Shown one piece after another: positions 20,498 through 30,199 of a DNA stretch of 64,000 nucleotides. The stretch covers positions 1 through 64,000 of the forward strand of contig CM041202.1 of NCBI GenBank assembly GCA_023078555.1, in the 5' to 3' direction. The position numbers were made by a program, and so were the translations under genes. A model generated the notes under the pieces. It saw only the letters and a program-made list of their open reading frames with translations. It searched no databases and had not been told where the DNA came from. Source of the DNA: Ulva prolifera. Lineage: Eukaryota > Chlorophyta > Ulvophyceae > Ulvales > Ulvaceae. How positions within the stretch are numbered: the stretch's first letter is position 1; every line of letters begins with the position of its first letter.

Positions 20498-20785
20498 CTA
20501 CAGTATACCAATTTGCCGTCTCAACTGATCGTTCTTCTTTGCCTTTTGGCTGTACATCCAAGTCAGTACTCTCCTTCCTACCCGGATCCGACGCAATTCG
20601 CGTATGTACTCGAGATCTATCGGCTCAAGATCGTCAAGCCATCTATTTGCACTATTCATGTACTCGTGGATCATGATGTCGTCGTCGCTATCAGACCAAG
20701 AGGCATCAGGCCAGCGCACGCTGTCGCCATCATGTACATTCGCGAAATTCATCTCGATGCGATCAAGAACAACTCCAAGCATCAA
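20498..20785 (-). CDS. ORF inside the Harbinger-like element, 95 aa
   Basis: Acidic N-terminal half (WSDSDDDIMIHEYMN), then RWLDDLEPIDLEYIRELRR and a basic C-terminal end. The reading frame is the only clear one in the element, and its AT-richer codon use differs from the surrounding host genes. It could be the N-terminal remnant of a Harbinger transposase, whose first part is often acidic and then Arg-rich, but no DDE catalytic motif is present, so that assignment is inference. The ORF ends at 20498 without further domains. Confidence 0.4.
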   Translation of the reverse strand: MMLGVVLDRIEMNFANVHDGDSVRWPDASWSDSDDDIMIHEYMNSANRWLDDLEPIDLEYIRELRRIRVGRRVLTWMYSQKAKKNDQLRRQIGIL

Positions 20786-20894
20786 CAGGTGTTAAATAGA
20801 GCATGTTTCCATGCTTTTAGCTTGCTTATAGCTCTTTGCGCCTTCATGGGCCATTGCGTCCTCGTGGCGCTATTCGCCACTGAACACAGCACGT

Positions 20895-20968
20895 TGTTTA
20901 CAAAAGAGTGAACGGGAGAAAACAAACACTGAAACCGAATCTCATCCGAATCAACTGCAACATACACT
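20895..20968 (-). mobile_element. 74-bp LINE2 tail with 12-bp duplication
   Basis: TTTACAAAAGAGTGAACGGG through CAACTGCAACATACACT lies between perfect copies of AACACAGCACGT (20883-20894 and 20969-20980). The insertion postdates the Harbinger-like element that hosts it. Confidence 0.9.
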
Positions 20969-21061
20969 AACACAGCACGTAATGTGACCGGTCACATCAC
21001 CCGCGCCCGCCCCATGCGTCCTTGATTCGGCGCGTTCCGCTGAACACGGCCTTATCCGGGG

Positions 21062-21182
21062 CGCTGTGGGGTCTCTGTGTGCTGGTCATGGCTGTGGCGT
21101 GGGTGTGGTTGTTCTTGCGATGCCGCAAGTGGCTTGCTGCTTTCGCGGTGCTGACCGCCTTCCCGCATCCATCCTTGTGACA
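21062..21182 (+). mobile_element. LINE3-type 3'-tail fragment
   Basis: Ends GCTTTCGCGGTGCTGACCGC...CATCCTTGTGACACA, plus orientation. Confidence 0.6.
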
Positions 21183-21229
21183 CATACACAACCGCACCCC
21201 ACACTGATTTCGTGCGGATTCGAGGAGGG

Positions 21230-21320
21230 TGGTGCTCTCCTGATGCGTGTGCTTTGCGTTGTTCGTGTGCTCCCTCGTTGTCCTGGCGGTGCCACCTGCC
21301 CCTCCGGCTTTGTCCTTGGA
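21230..21320 (+). mobile_element. LINE3-type 3'-tail fragment
   Basis: TCCTGGCGGTGCCACCTGCC, then CCTCCGGCTTTGTCCTTGGAACACAC. It is close to the end of the LINE3 copy at 47465 (complement) and to 53335-53395. Confidence 0.65.
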
Positions 21321-21531
21321 ACACACAACCGCACTGGTACTCTACCCCCGCCATCCTCCGGCTCTGTTCTGCCACGGCTTTGCCGGCCACAGCGACGGGC
21401 CAACGTGATCGGTTAAAATGCGTGCCTCCGGGATTGTATCGAGGGCATGGCCTGTCTTCGGCAACCAGGAAGCTTGAATGCGGATCAGGCACGACCCCGC
21501 AGATAGCATCAGCACCTTCAGGCCCACATGC

Positions 21532-24227
21532 ATGCAGGTGGCGCTTGCGACGCTGTGCCTGCTGGCTCTCCCCGGGGTGGTCTCCGCCTCCGGCCGCAGC
21601 CTTCTGGACGCGGGCAACTGTGGAGGCCTCGGGGAGCCTTGCTGCACCCAGGGCGACAGCTTCTCATGCGATGCCGGCCTGAGGCTCCTCTGCGACACAG
21701 CCAGTACTGTAGATGCGGGCCCCACGTGCGTCTCTTGCGGCGGCGACGGCGAAACGCCCTGCGGTGCGACTCCCTGCCACAACCGTCACTCTACAGGTTT
21801 ACTGGGAAGCCTGCAATCTGAGTGCTACTTCTGCGGCGGTGGTGTCACACCACAACGGTTGTAATGTTACGTCCAACGGTTGTGATGTTACGTCCACAGG
21901 TACATGCGGCGGTATCGCAATACGTAGTCAAAGTGTCGGGAATGAAACCGTTGTGCATTCTACATGGGTGTTGGTGGCCATGGATCACTCGAGGACTCTT
22001 CGTTTTCATTGTTTGAAAATGACGTTTTCAGTGACAAGGATTCCAGGCAACTGAACACGAACGAATTCTGATCATCCATGCTTGGCACAGCCGCCAAGCT
22101 CAGCAGAGCTACCTGCTTGATTCAACTTTCCAGCACTGACGCCGAACGGTGCTAGGTGCTTAATCCCCCTGGATGTCTCGCTGTCATAGAGAAATGATGA
22201 ACAATGTGCTGCATTCCACCCACAGCGCATGTGCTGGTGCAGCAACTGGACCTCTGACAAGGCCTGCTGTGTGCTGCAGCTTCTGAGACAGGTTCCTGCG
22301 ACGAAGACTTCACCCTTGCAGTCGAGCAGGTCAACGGCGTCATCTCCGCCATCTGCTTCAACTCCTCCAACCCAAGGCCCTGCAGCCTTCCAGGAGCTCC
22401 GTGCTGCACGCTGGCACTCCAATCGTCGCCTGTCTGCTTCGAAGGCACTGTCTGTGAAGCAAACCAACAATGTGGCTTGCAAGCGCTTGCATCAGCTGAG
22501 GGCGATCCGCCACCCCCACCACCAGCCCCTGCTGGCGACACACCCCCACCTCCAGTCCCTCCTGGCGACACTCCCCCACCACCGGTCCCTGCTGGCGACA
22601 CCCCCCCACCACCGGTCCCTCCTGGTGACACTCCCCCACCACCGGTCCCTGCTGGCGACACCCCCCCACCACCGGTCCCGGCTGGCGACACACCCCCACC
22701 ACCGGCCCCTCCTGGCGACACACCCCCACCACCAGCCCCTCCCGCCCCTCCCGGCGACACTCCCCCACCACCTGGCGACATCCCCCCACCGCCGGCCCCT
22801 CCCGGCGACACTCCCCCACCTCCTGGCGACACTCCACCACCACCGGCCCCTCCCGCCCCTCCCGGCGACACTCCCCCACCACCAGCCCCTGCCGGCGACA
22901 CTCCCCCGCCACCAGTCCCTCCCGCCCCTCCCGGCGACACCCCCCCACCACCTGGCGACATCCCCCCACCACCAGCCCCTCCCGCCCCTCCCGCCCCTCC
23001 TGGCGACACTCCCCCACCACCGGCCCCTCCCGCCCCTCCCGGCGACACTCCCCCACCACCAGCCCCTGCCGGCGACACTCCCCCGCCACCAGTCCCTCCC
23101 GCCCCTCCCGGCGACACCCCCCCACCACCTGGCGACATCCCCCCACCACCAGCCCCTCCCGCCCCTCCCGCCCCTCCTGGCGACACTCCCCCACCACCTG
23201 GCGACATCCCCCCACCGGTACCACCGGCCCCTCCCGGCGACACTCCCCCACCACCGGCCCCTGCCGGCGACACTCCCCCACCACCGGCCCCCTCCCGGCG
23301 ACACACCCCCACCACCGGCCCCTCCCGGCGACACTCCACCACCACCAGTCCCTCCCGCCCCTCCCGGCGACACTCCCCCACCACCCGGCGACATCCCCCC
23401 ACCACCGGCCCCTCCCGGCGACACACCCCCACCACCGCCCCCTCCCGGCGACACACCCCCACCACCGGCCCCTCCCGGCGACACTCCACCACCACCAGTC
23501 CCTCCCGCCCCTCCCGGCGCCACTCCCCCACCACCCGGCGACATCCCCCCACCACCGGCCCCTCCCGGCGACACACCCCCACCACCGGCCCCTCCCGGCG
23601 ACACACCCCCACCACCGGCCCCTCCCGGCGACACACCCCCACCACCGGCCCCTCCCGGCGATACACCCCCACCACCGGCCCCTCCCGGCGACACTCCACC
23701 ACCACCAGTCCCTCCCGCCCCTCCCGGCGACACTCCCCCACCACCTGGCGACATCCCCCCACCACCGGCCCTTCCCGGCGACACACCCCCACCACCGGCA
23801 CCTCCTGGCGATGTACCCCCACCGCCACCTCCTCCTGGCGACGCACCCCCCCCCTCCACCTCCTCCTGGCGACACACCCCCACCTCCACCTCCTCCTGGC
23901 GACACACCCCCACCTCCACCTCCGCCCCCAACACCACCGTCTCCACCACTCCCGCCGAGGGATACCACTACACCGCCCGGACAAGTTCCCTCCCCTATCA
24001 GCGACATTCTTGCCAATGCCCCCCGGCGGGAAGACCCTACAGTCGCTGCGTTCTCGGACTGTGGAGAGCCCGGGCTGCCGTGCTGCATCATTGTCACTGA
24101 TTTCTTTGCAATTGGCACCTGCTTCGGCACTAGCAACTGCGATACAGAGACTGCGAACCCTAGTTGCTTGTTTACGGATGTATGCGAAGGAGCCAGCACT
24201 GGTAGCACCTGCGTCACTCCCTTCTAG
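21532..24227 (+). CDS. Cys-rich module protein with long (PPPP..PGDT)n domain (gene G1), two exons
   Basis: Proposed exons are 21532-21763 and 22280-24227. The intron (GTGCGA...CTGCAG, phase 1) is supported by the paralogue at 59473, which splices at the same codon. Exon 1 gives a signal peptide (MQVALATLCLLALPGVVSA), a GRSLL motif and a first Cys module (CGGLGEPCC...CVSCGGDGETPCG). Exon 2 gives a second module (SSNPRPCSLPGAPCCTLA), about 1.4 kb of proline repeats (units like PPPPAPPGDT) and a last module (DCGEPGLPCCII...CFGTSNCD) ending TCVTPF. The protein is probably secreted and, by analogy with extensin- and pherophorin-type proteins, may be a hydroxyproline-rich wall or matrix component (inference). 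As assembled, the frame shifts by +1 twice within C-runs of the repeat (near 23285 and 23845); these may be assembly errors or real. A TGTAA lies about 200 bp past the stop. Confidence 0.7.
22505..23935 (+). repeat. 30-bp based coding minisatellite (Pro-rich)
   Basis: About 1.4 kb of CCCCCACCACCGGYCCCTCC-GGCGACAC units encoding PPPPxPPGDT. Longer 39-48 bp variants insert PAPP or replace one unit with PPPPGDI. Higher-order blocks recur (for example 22860-22990 and 23040-23160). It is absent from the paralogue at 59473-61211. Confidence 0.9.
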
Positions 24228-25519
24228 GCCAGGCTGGAGTGTCGTTACTGCCGCCCCTTGGCGCCAGCTGCGTCCGAGATATATGGAATTGGTATAGGTG
24301 TTATGATGGTATAATCGGATAGTAGTTATTTTGTCACAGTCCGACGCCCCGAGTGCTGTGTGCGGGCCTTCGGTCAGTGGGCTCATCGGGGCGGGCGGTT
24401 TTCTTGGATACGGACACTGTGATTATTGTAAATGTGAAATATATCATGTGCTCATGCTCGCTGAATCGTACGACGCACGCATGTGATCAACCTGTGTAGA
24501 GTGTGAGTGTATGCCCGTTGTAAGGCTCGGGCCCCGCTCCAACCTAGTTTTTCATCTGGTGAAACTATGTTGACTAGTACTCTTCACCAATCGGTCCCGG
24601 ACATCATAACCGTGCTCGCGGGCCTGCTCTGCTTACGAGTGCCACCTGTAGTTGCGGCACATCGAACCCCGGGCCATGGTGTGGCCATGGTGTGGCACCT
24701 TACCGGCCGGTTTCATACTAGCTGGTGTTGCTCCTCCATCTTGTTGCATTCTACGTCACAAGTCAGAGTCTGTGACGGCATGTAGCGTGAACACCTGTTG
24801 ATGACTGAATACATTCCCTGATGGATTTGTCAATGTCCCTATGAATGCTGCTATGTAAGCCTGCATACGTGCACACATGCAGGGGCTTGTGAACCTGGAT
24901 GCCTGCGTTGTCTCTGATCGTGAAGACGCTTATGTAGTTTGTCATATGCGGTGCAGTTGCCCATAGTGGGCGTGCACGGAAATGGGTAATGAGTGAGTGG
25001 ATGCACGAGTGATTTCGAGACACGGCTCCATACCCGGCCTCTGTCCTTTGCAACTACATGCATGAGTGTGCTGAAGCCGCCGCTTCGTGTTGAAAGTGCA
25101 TGAAAGGCCATGGCCTGGCCACAACCACGGCACGCGGTGATCAAGTCTGTGATGTTGTTACGCAGATGCATGATGAGACACCCCATTGTAGCCTTTCTGT
25201 TCAACATGTCGAGAGCTTCACGGGCGGGTGATGGGGGCAATGGTGGCAATGGGGGTCGATGGGGGTCGAGAGAGTGTGATCGAAAGTCAGACATTACATC
25301 ACTGTGATCCACCATCAGACATCGCATTGGGCTCGGTCATCAGCAGCTCACGGAGTGAGGGGGAACACACTTCCAGAAGAGGAGGGCAAGACATGCCAGG
25401 ATACACCAGTCTGTGCCAGTCATGAGATGTGGAGTCCTACGGACATGAATTTCACTGAAGCCTTCATGTACTATGCACAGCGGCTGGAATATGCACACAT
25501 GCCTACAAGTAGTGATGCC
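24228..25519. other. intergenic, LINE tails only
   Basis: 3' flank of G1 with TGTAA near 24427. A diverged type C tail lies at 24815-24875 and a LINE1 tail (CCCGGCCTCTGTCCTTTGCAA) at about 25030-25070, both plus. No gene seen. Confidence 0.5.
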
Positions 25520-27700
25520 AGCTGTGGAGACCGCCAGCCAGCCAGGTGCCTACATGCCACAGGCAGCTTGAGTACTAGCTTATGCGTCCACTGCGGAATG
25601 ATTTCTGCGGCAGTGACACAGCTGCCGAGAGGCTGGTACTCATGTGAATGCTGCGTTGTGGCAGGCTGGTTGGAACTGGAGCAACGGTCCCTGTGTAGCC
25701 ACGCTCCTCTCAATCAGGCTCCATCTCCATGTATACTGTAGTATTCTACATGCAACAGACTCTCTCACCAGGAGGCCACGTATCAGCAAGCTTCTGCCGT
25801 TCACTGCATCAATGTGCATGCAAACTGTCCTACACCACCGGCCCCATTGAGAGCATCCACTGTGATGATCACAGTGTGATCATGATGCATAGTATCAGAG
25901 ACACAGCTTCTATAGCTACCATCCCCCACAGGAACATCCACTGGCACGATCTTCGCTGCAATGGAAGTCTGCATATGTCTGTAGGCAGTAGAACTCGTGC
26001 CGCCCCTTTCCAAGTCTGCGCATGACGCTGACGCCGTGGAGCTGCCAGCTGCCTGGCACTCGTAAGACCAGTCTCCGCATGGCCCCGCCCGCGGTACCAC
26101 ATACTGAAGTTTCCTAGCCGCTTCTCATTGCAGCGTTTGCATGCAGGACGAAGCGCTGTGATGGTCAACCACAGGTTGTATAGCGTCGCGACAGCGGCTG
26201 GGCGAAGATAAAACATAGCCGAGTGCACCCGACCGCTTGACAGCCACCTTGATTACAGTACCACCGTATGTCTATTGTACTGCATACGCTCGCAGATCGT
26301 TGCTCTTCGGGCCTGCATCCCTCGCAGCAGGCCTGCCCTCCGACAGGCGCTTCGTTGAGAACTGCTACTCAATACACAGTGTACAGGGACTACCGGTCCA
26401 GTTCTCAAGAAATAGATTCATTGGCTACCAGATGACGGACGTCTGCACGCTGTGATCGTCCGCCCAAGAAACACTGCTCGCACAGGCCAGCCCGAGTCCT
26501 GTACGGCACAGAACAGGACTCATGGTAAGATACCGTCAGGCTCATCTTTGTACCTCATACTTCATTTTGAGAAGCATTGTCCTGTAGGGCCCGGTGCATA
26601 TGGTCATTCGACTCGTAAGCGTGTTTGCACGAGTCGCACCTACGCCACGGGACAGCAAACGTCTGCGGACGTTCTAGCTTGCTTCGCAGATGGACGTTTT
26701 GGCGCGAACGCGAGCGTGACATCTACACGCTGCCATCGACTTCTAACCACCATTGTGTATCTGTATTTCGCAACTAATCGAAGATGTTACTGGCACGGCA
26801 GGGAGTCCCACGCCCCCGCGCTCCATGTTTTCAAAGCATAAGAAGTGAAATTAATATGCCGCTGTATCAGAATATGTAGTTAAGCACATGCGTTAGCTTC
26901 GGCTTCTTCCAACCGCGCCCGAGCCAACCAGCTTGTTGCTGCTAGTGCTTTGCTGCTGCTCAGCGCCCATGGCATTGCCATTGTGGAACAGTTGCTCAAA
27001 TGGGATTCAGCCTGCAGCATCGTGTGCCGTTGCCGTTTTGTGTCGAATTGACGTATGCATGTTCAACTGATTGCTCCGCGAGGCGGGGAGAGAGACTGAG
27101 CCCTCGGCAGCTTTGCTGCCACATGCCCGAATGAATTCGACAGCTGCGATGATGCAGCGTTCATCTAATTCTCAAAACAGATTGTGATGTTTCAGTGTGA
27201 CCTAGCGGCATCAGCAGCAGCTGGTTAATACGAGTAGCCGCCTGGTCACTGCTCCAAGTGAAACAACTGTCGTGACTGAACAGTCCCAGGAGTGATGGTG
27301 GCCGTGACAGTGACAAAAGTTGGCAGACACCACTCTGATGCTGCTCAGCATTGACCGTCACTGAAGCCTTCTGCTGCCCTCACACAGAACTCGGTCGGGC
27401 TACACACTCCATACAAGAAGACTGTGCTCTGCCAAGGAAAACATGCTGCATATACACCGAAATTTACGGCATCGTCAACACCCACCCAGTGTACGGGTCA
27501 GAAAGTCTGAAGTTGTTGTATTCCATACAGCATCTTGGCTCCCTGCACAAGCCAATGGGCGAGCAAAGGGCTTCCTTCATCAGGTGGAAACAGACACATC
27601 TGCCCTCGCCCCCAGTCTCACAGCAGAGCTCACAGTGATCACGTAGCTGCTATCTGCTGCCTGCTGTATGTGCCCCAGCCCTAACGGACCCGTACCCGAT
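25520..27700 (+). repeat. upstream half of tandem unit A
   Basis: Diverged but co-linear with 30200-32720 and, in part, with 35340-36350. Landmarks are the CTGCAATGGAAGTCTGCATATG / GCAATCGCCTGCATATGAAT region (25955 and 30990), GCAGGACGAAGCGCTG / GCAGGACGGAGTACTG (26140 and 31168), GCTCTTCGGGCC (26301 and 31329) and GCTGGTCACTGCTCCAAGT-type sequence (27245 and 32265). It precedes the gene at 27895. No intact ORF is shared, so this is likely promoter, UTR or intron sequence carried along in the duplication. Confidence 0.6.
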
Positions 27701-27894
27701 GCGGGCATAGTCCTCCACCGCCATGCACACCAAGTGTAGCCCGACAGAAAACACAACACTGTCTTCACCCTCTTTCTCCTTCAAATCGGGGCTGTTTGTT
27801 GAAGCGCTCTGTACCGTTTCTTCGTGCTCCACCATACACTTCTCGTGTTACAACAGCACAAACTCGGCTGCATGATGCCCCTCTTTGAGTGCAG

Positions 27895-29577
27895 ATGAGT
27901 GCAAACCTCGTGGCAATCACAATCATAGCGGCGACCTGCGGCCTGCTGCCAGCAGCAACGGGCACCCTCCCCCTAATCCCGCACAGCCGCAGCCTCACCG
28001 ACGCCGCGGCGGACTGTGGCGGCGCGGAGTCCGCACCCTGTTGCCCCGGCCGCGACTGCCTCCGCCCCGACCTCACCTGCCGCGCCATCCCCACCGACAC
28101 CTGCGTCTTCTGCGGCACCTTCGGCGTTCCGGTCTGCACCGACCCGACCGTCCCCCCCTGCGCGCCAGACCTCCTCCCCAGCGAGGGCAACGCCGAGGTC
28201 GACATCTGCCTGCCGCCGCCGAGGCCGCCGCCGGCACCGCCGCCGTGCGGCGGTGATTACGCGGAGTGCTGCGACGGCGACGCGTGTGACGACCCGACGC
28301 TCACGTGCGTCGACGGCAGGTGTGTTGGCTGCGGCGACCGGTACGATCCACCGTGCACGCACCCGGGAGTCGAGGAGTGTAATCGGCCGCTTACTATCGG
28401 AGACCTGGGGCAGTGCCAACAGAGTTTAGGGCGGCCGCCGCCGGGCCCGGACGTGCCGTGCGGCGGCGAGTTTGCGTTCTGCTGCGACGGCAGCGCATGC
28501 GATTCCGCGGATCTCGCGTGCGTCGAGGGGCGGTGCTACCCCTGCGGCACGCTCGGTCAGGTCGCGTGCGGCGCGGACTACGTCGAGGACCCCAACATCT
28601 ACGCCAGCTGTTTCTTCTACCTGCAGCCCGACTACGATGATGGCCTGCGCTGCACGGAGCCGGCATGCGGCGGCGTGGTCGAGCTGTGCTGTGACCGCAC
28701 GGCCTGTGATGGCGACCTCGTGTGCAACGAGCGGCTGTGCCGGCCGTGCGGGACGCTCGGGCAGGCCGCGTGCGACTACGGCGCCGATACCGAGTACCCG
28801 CCGGACCCCCCCGGTGTGAACGAGCCGTTCTGTGCAGATGACGGGCTTGCACCGGATGAGGACGGCGTTTGTGTGCAGCTGCCGTGCGGTGCGGACCGCG
28901 GGCCGTGCTGCGAAGAAGGCGGGGAGGCGTGTGAGGGGGACCTGACGTGCTTTATACCAGAGAGTGGTGGCATATGCGCGGACGTGTATAGCCGCGCATG
29001 CGGGTATGAGTATGCTCCGTGCTGCGGCGCGTCCGTATGTGAGCCCGGGCTTGGATGCAATGACAATTCGTGTACGTCCTGTGGAGCAGACGGCTACCAG
29101 GCGTGCACAGATGTGGGTTTCTTCCAGTGCGCCCCTGGGCTGTTCGTCAACGGTGAGGGTGTTTGTGTCGAAGCAGCAGGGCCACTGCCACCGCCGCCGC
29201 CGCCCCCTGGGCCGCCGGGCCCGAAGCCGTTCCCGAAGCCGTTCCCGCCACTGCTAGGGCCATGCGGGGGGAGGCTCGCGGAGTGCTGCGACGGCGGCGG
29301 CTGCAACTCGACAGATCTCGCGTGCCGCGCTGATCGGTGCCTGCCGTGCGGGGGCCGGGGGCAGTTTGTGTGTCCGGTGGCTACAGGTGGTTCCAGTGAG
29401 GGCGGGGCGCCATGTAAGATGGGGCTGCAGGAGATATCTGGGGTATGCATCCCGGTGCCGTCGGCGCGGAAGCATCCAGCACGGCCATCCTTCATCTCTT
29501 TCGGAGGCGGCTCACGTGGTGGGAAAGGCGCCGCAGCAAAAGGATTCCAAAAACCCAAGGGAGAGGCCTCAACGTGA
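27895..29577 (+). CDS. secreted seven-module Cys-rich protein (gene G3), 560 aa
   Basis: The longest intact member of the cluster. It begins with a signal peptide (MSANLVAITIIAATCGLLPA, cleavage likely near residue 23-25), followed by HSRSLTD. Seven Cys modules start near residues 41, 118, 189, 258, 331, 369 and 457, each of the form CGG-x-CC-x-C-x-C-x-C-x2-CG. A short Pro linker lies at 108-117 and a longer PPPPPPPGPPGPKPF linker at 432-454. The C-terminus is basic and Gly/Lys-rich (GGGSRGGKGAAAKGFQKP). I take the ATG at 27895, immediately after TGCAG, which may be a 3' splice site. The Cys spacing suggests small disulphide-bonded domains; I do not recognise a named family. Probably extracellular. 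Paralogues lie at 33080 and 37215. Confidence 0.85.
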   Translation: MSANLVAITIIAATCGLLPAATGTLPLIPHSRSLTDAAADCGGAESAPCCPGRDCLRPDLTCRAIPTDTCVFCGTFGVPVCTDPTVPPCAPDLLPSEGNAEVDICLPPPRPPPAPPPCGGDYAECCDGDACDDPTLTCVDGRCVGCGDRYDPPCTHPGVEECNRPLTIGDLGQCQQSLGRPPPGPDVPCGGEFAFCCDGSACDSADLACVEGRCYPCGTLGQVACGADYVEDPNIYASCFFYLQPDYDDGLRCTEPACGGVVELCCDRTACDGDLVCNERLCRPCGTLGQAACDYGADTEYPPDPPGVNEPFCADDGLAPDEDGVCVQLPCGADRGPCCEEGGEACEGDLTCFIPESGGICADVYSRACGYEYAPCCGASVCEPGLGCNDNSCTSCGADGYQACTDVGFFQCAPGLFVNGEGVCVEAAGPLPPPPPPPGPPGPKPFPKPFPPLLGPCGGRLAECCDGGGCNSTDLACRADRCLPCGGRGQFVCPVATGGSSEGGAPCKMGLQEISGVCIPVPSARKHPARPSFISFGGGSRGGKGAAAKGFQKPKGEAST

Positions 29578-30199
29578 TACGTAGCCTGCTGATGCTGTCC
29601 GGGTTTGTGGTTTTGGGGGTGTTTTTGAAAGCGGACAAATTGTCACTTTGCCACTTGAAGCATGGGAGCGCTTTCGGCAAGTACTGGCAATTTCATACGG
29701 CATGGGTTGGTGTATACTGCAAGCACCTGGCAATGTTTTTGACTGAAGGCTTGGCCAGGACACCACCACCAACGCGGGCGGGGCCGTTCCGACAAGCCTG
29801 AATCGATCGATTCTACAGCCACTTGAAGCAATATTATATTATTATATCAGTATGTATTATATATTATATTACTATATATGCTAATCATTACAGGCCAGGG
29901 CTGGGCATGTCAAGGCGTCCCACGATCCATGTGTGGTCCGGTCAAGCCGAACAACTTGCTGATACATGTTTTCTTTTGGCTCTTGATTTTTTTTACTGCA
30001 CTGACGTGTCTAAGAGTCCTGCGTGCGCCCAGTGGCGATGTACTTTTTACAACTTGAGTGGCAGGGCGGATTGCTGATGCAGCTGTATGGCGACGGATGC
30101 ATGCACCTGGACCAGTTTTGAAACTTACGCACGCAACTAAATTGTAACTGCTTAAATGCCATGCACCCCAAAAGGTTCACTGAAGCAAGTGATGGCTGG
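29578..30199. other. no gene seen
   Basis: 3' flank of G3, including an AT-rich TATTATAT stretch near 29830-29880. Confidence 0.4.

Larger units (their letters stand above)
20144..21051 (-). mobile_element. PIF/Harbinger-type DNA transposon, non-autonomous
   Basis: 908 bp with 19-bp terminal inverted repeats, GACCGTGTTCAGCGGAACG at the left and the complement of GGCCGTGTTCAGCGGAACG at the right (one mismatch). The flanks are TTA at 20141-20143 and 21052-21054, the 3-bp TWA duplication typical of PIF/Harbinger. The interior has a 29-bp G run (20338-20366), a minus-strand ORF (20498-20785) and a nested LINE2 tail (20895-20968). No complete DDE transposase was found. Confidence 0.8.

Noticed and set aside
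24228-24300. Continuation of G1 past its TAG
   Set aside because: The frame continues for about 30 codons without Cys spacing like the family. The paralogue G2 also ends at TAG after the corresponding last module.
22152-24386. Very long minus-strand Gly-rich ORFs (up to 744 codons) over the proline array
   Set aside because: They are the mirror image of the Pro-coding minisatellite in G1. A 30-bp repeat without stops stays open in every frame; the modules and signal peptide are only on the plus strand.
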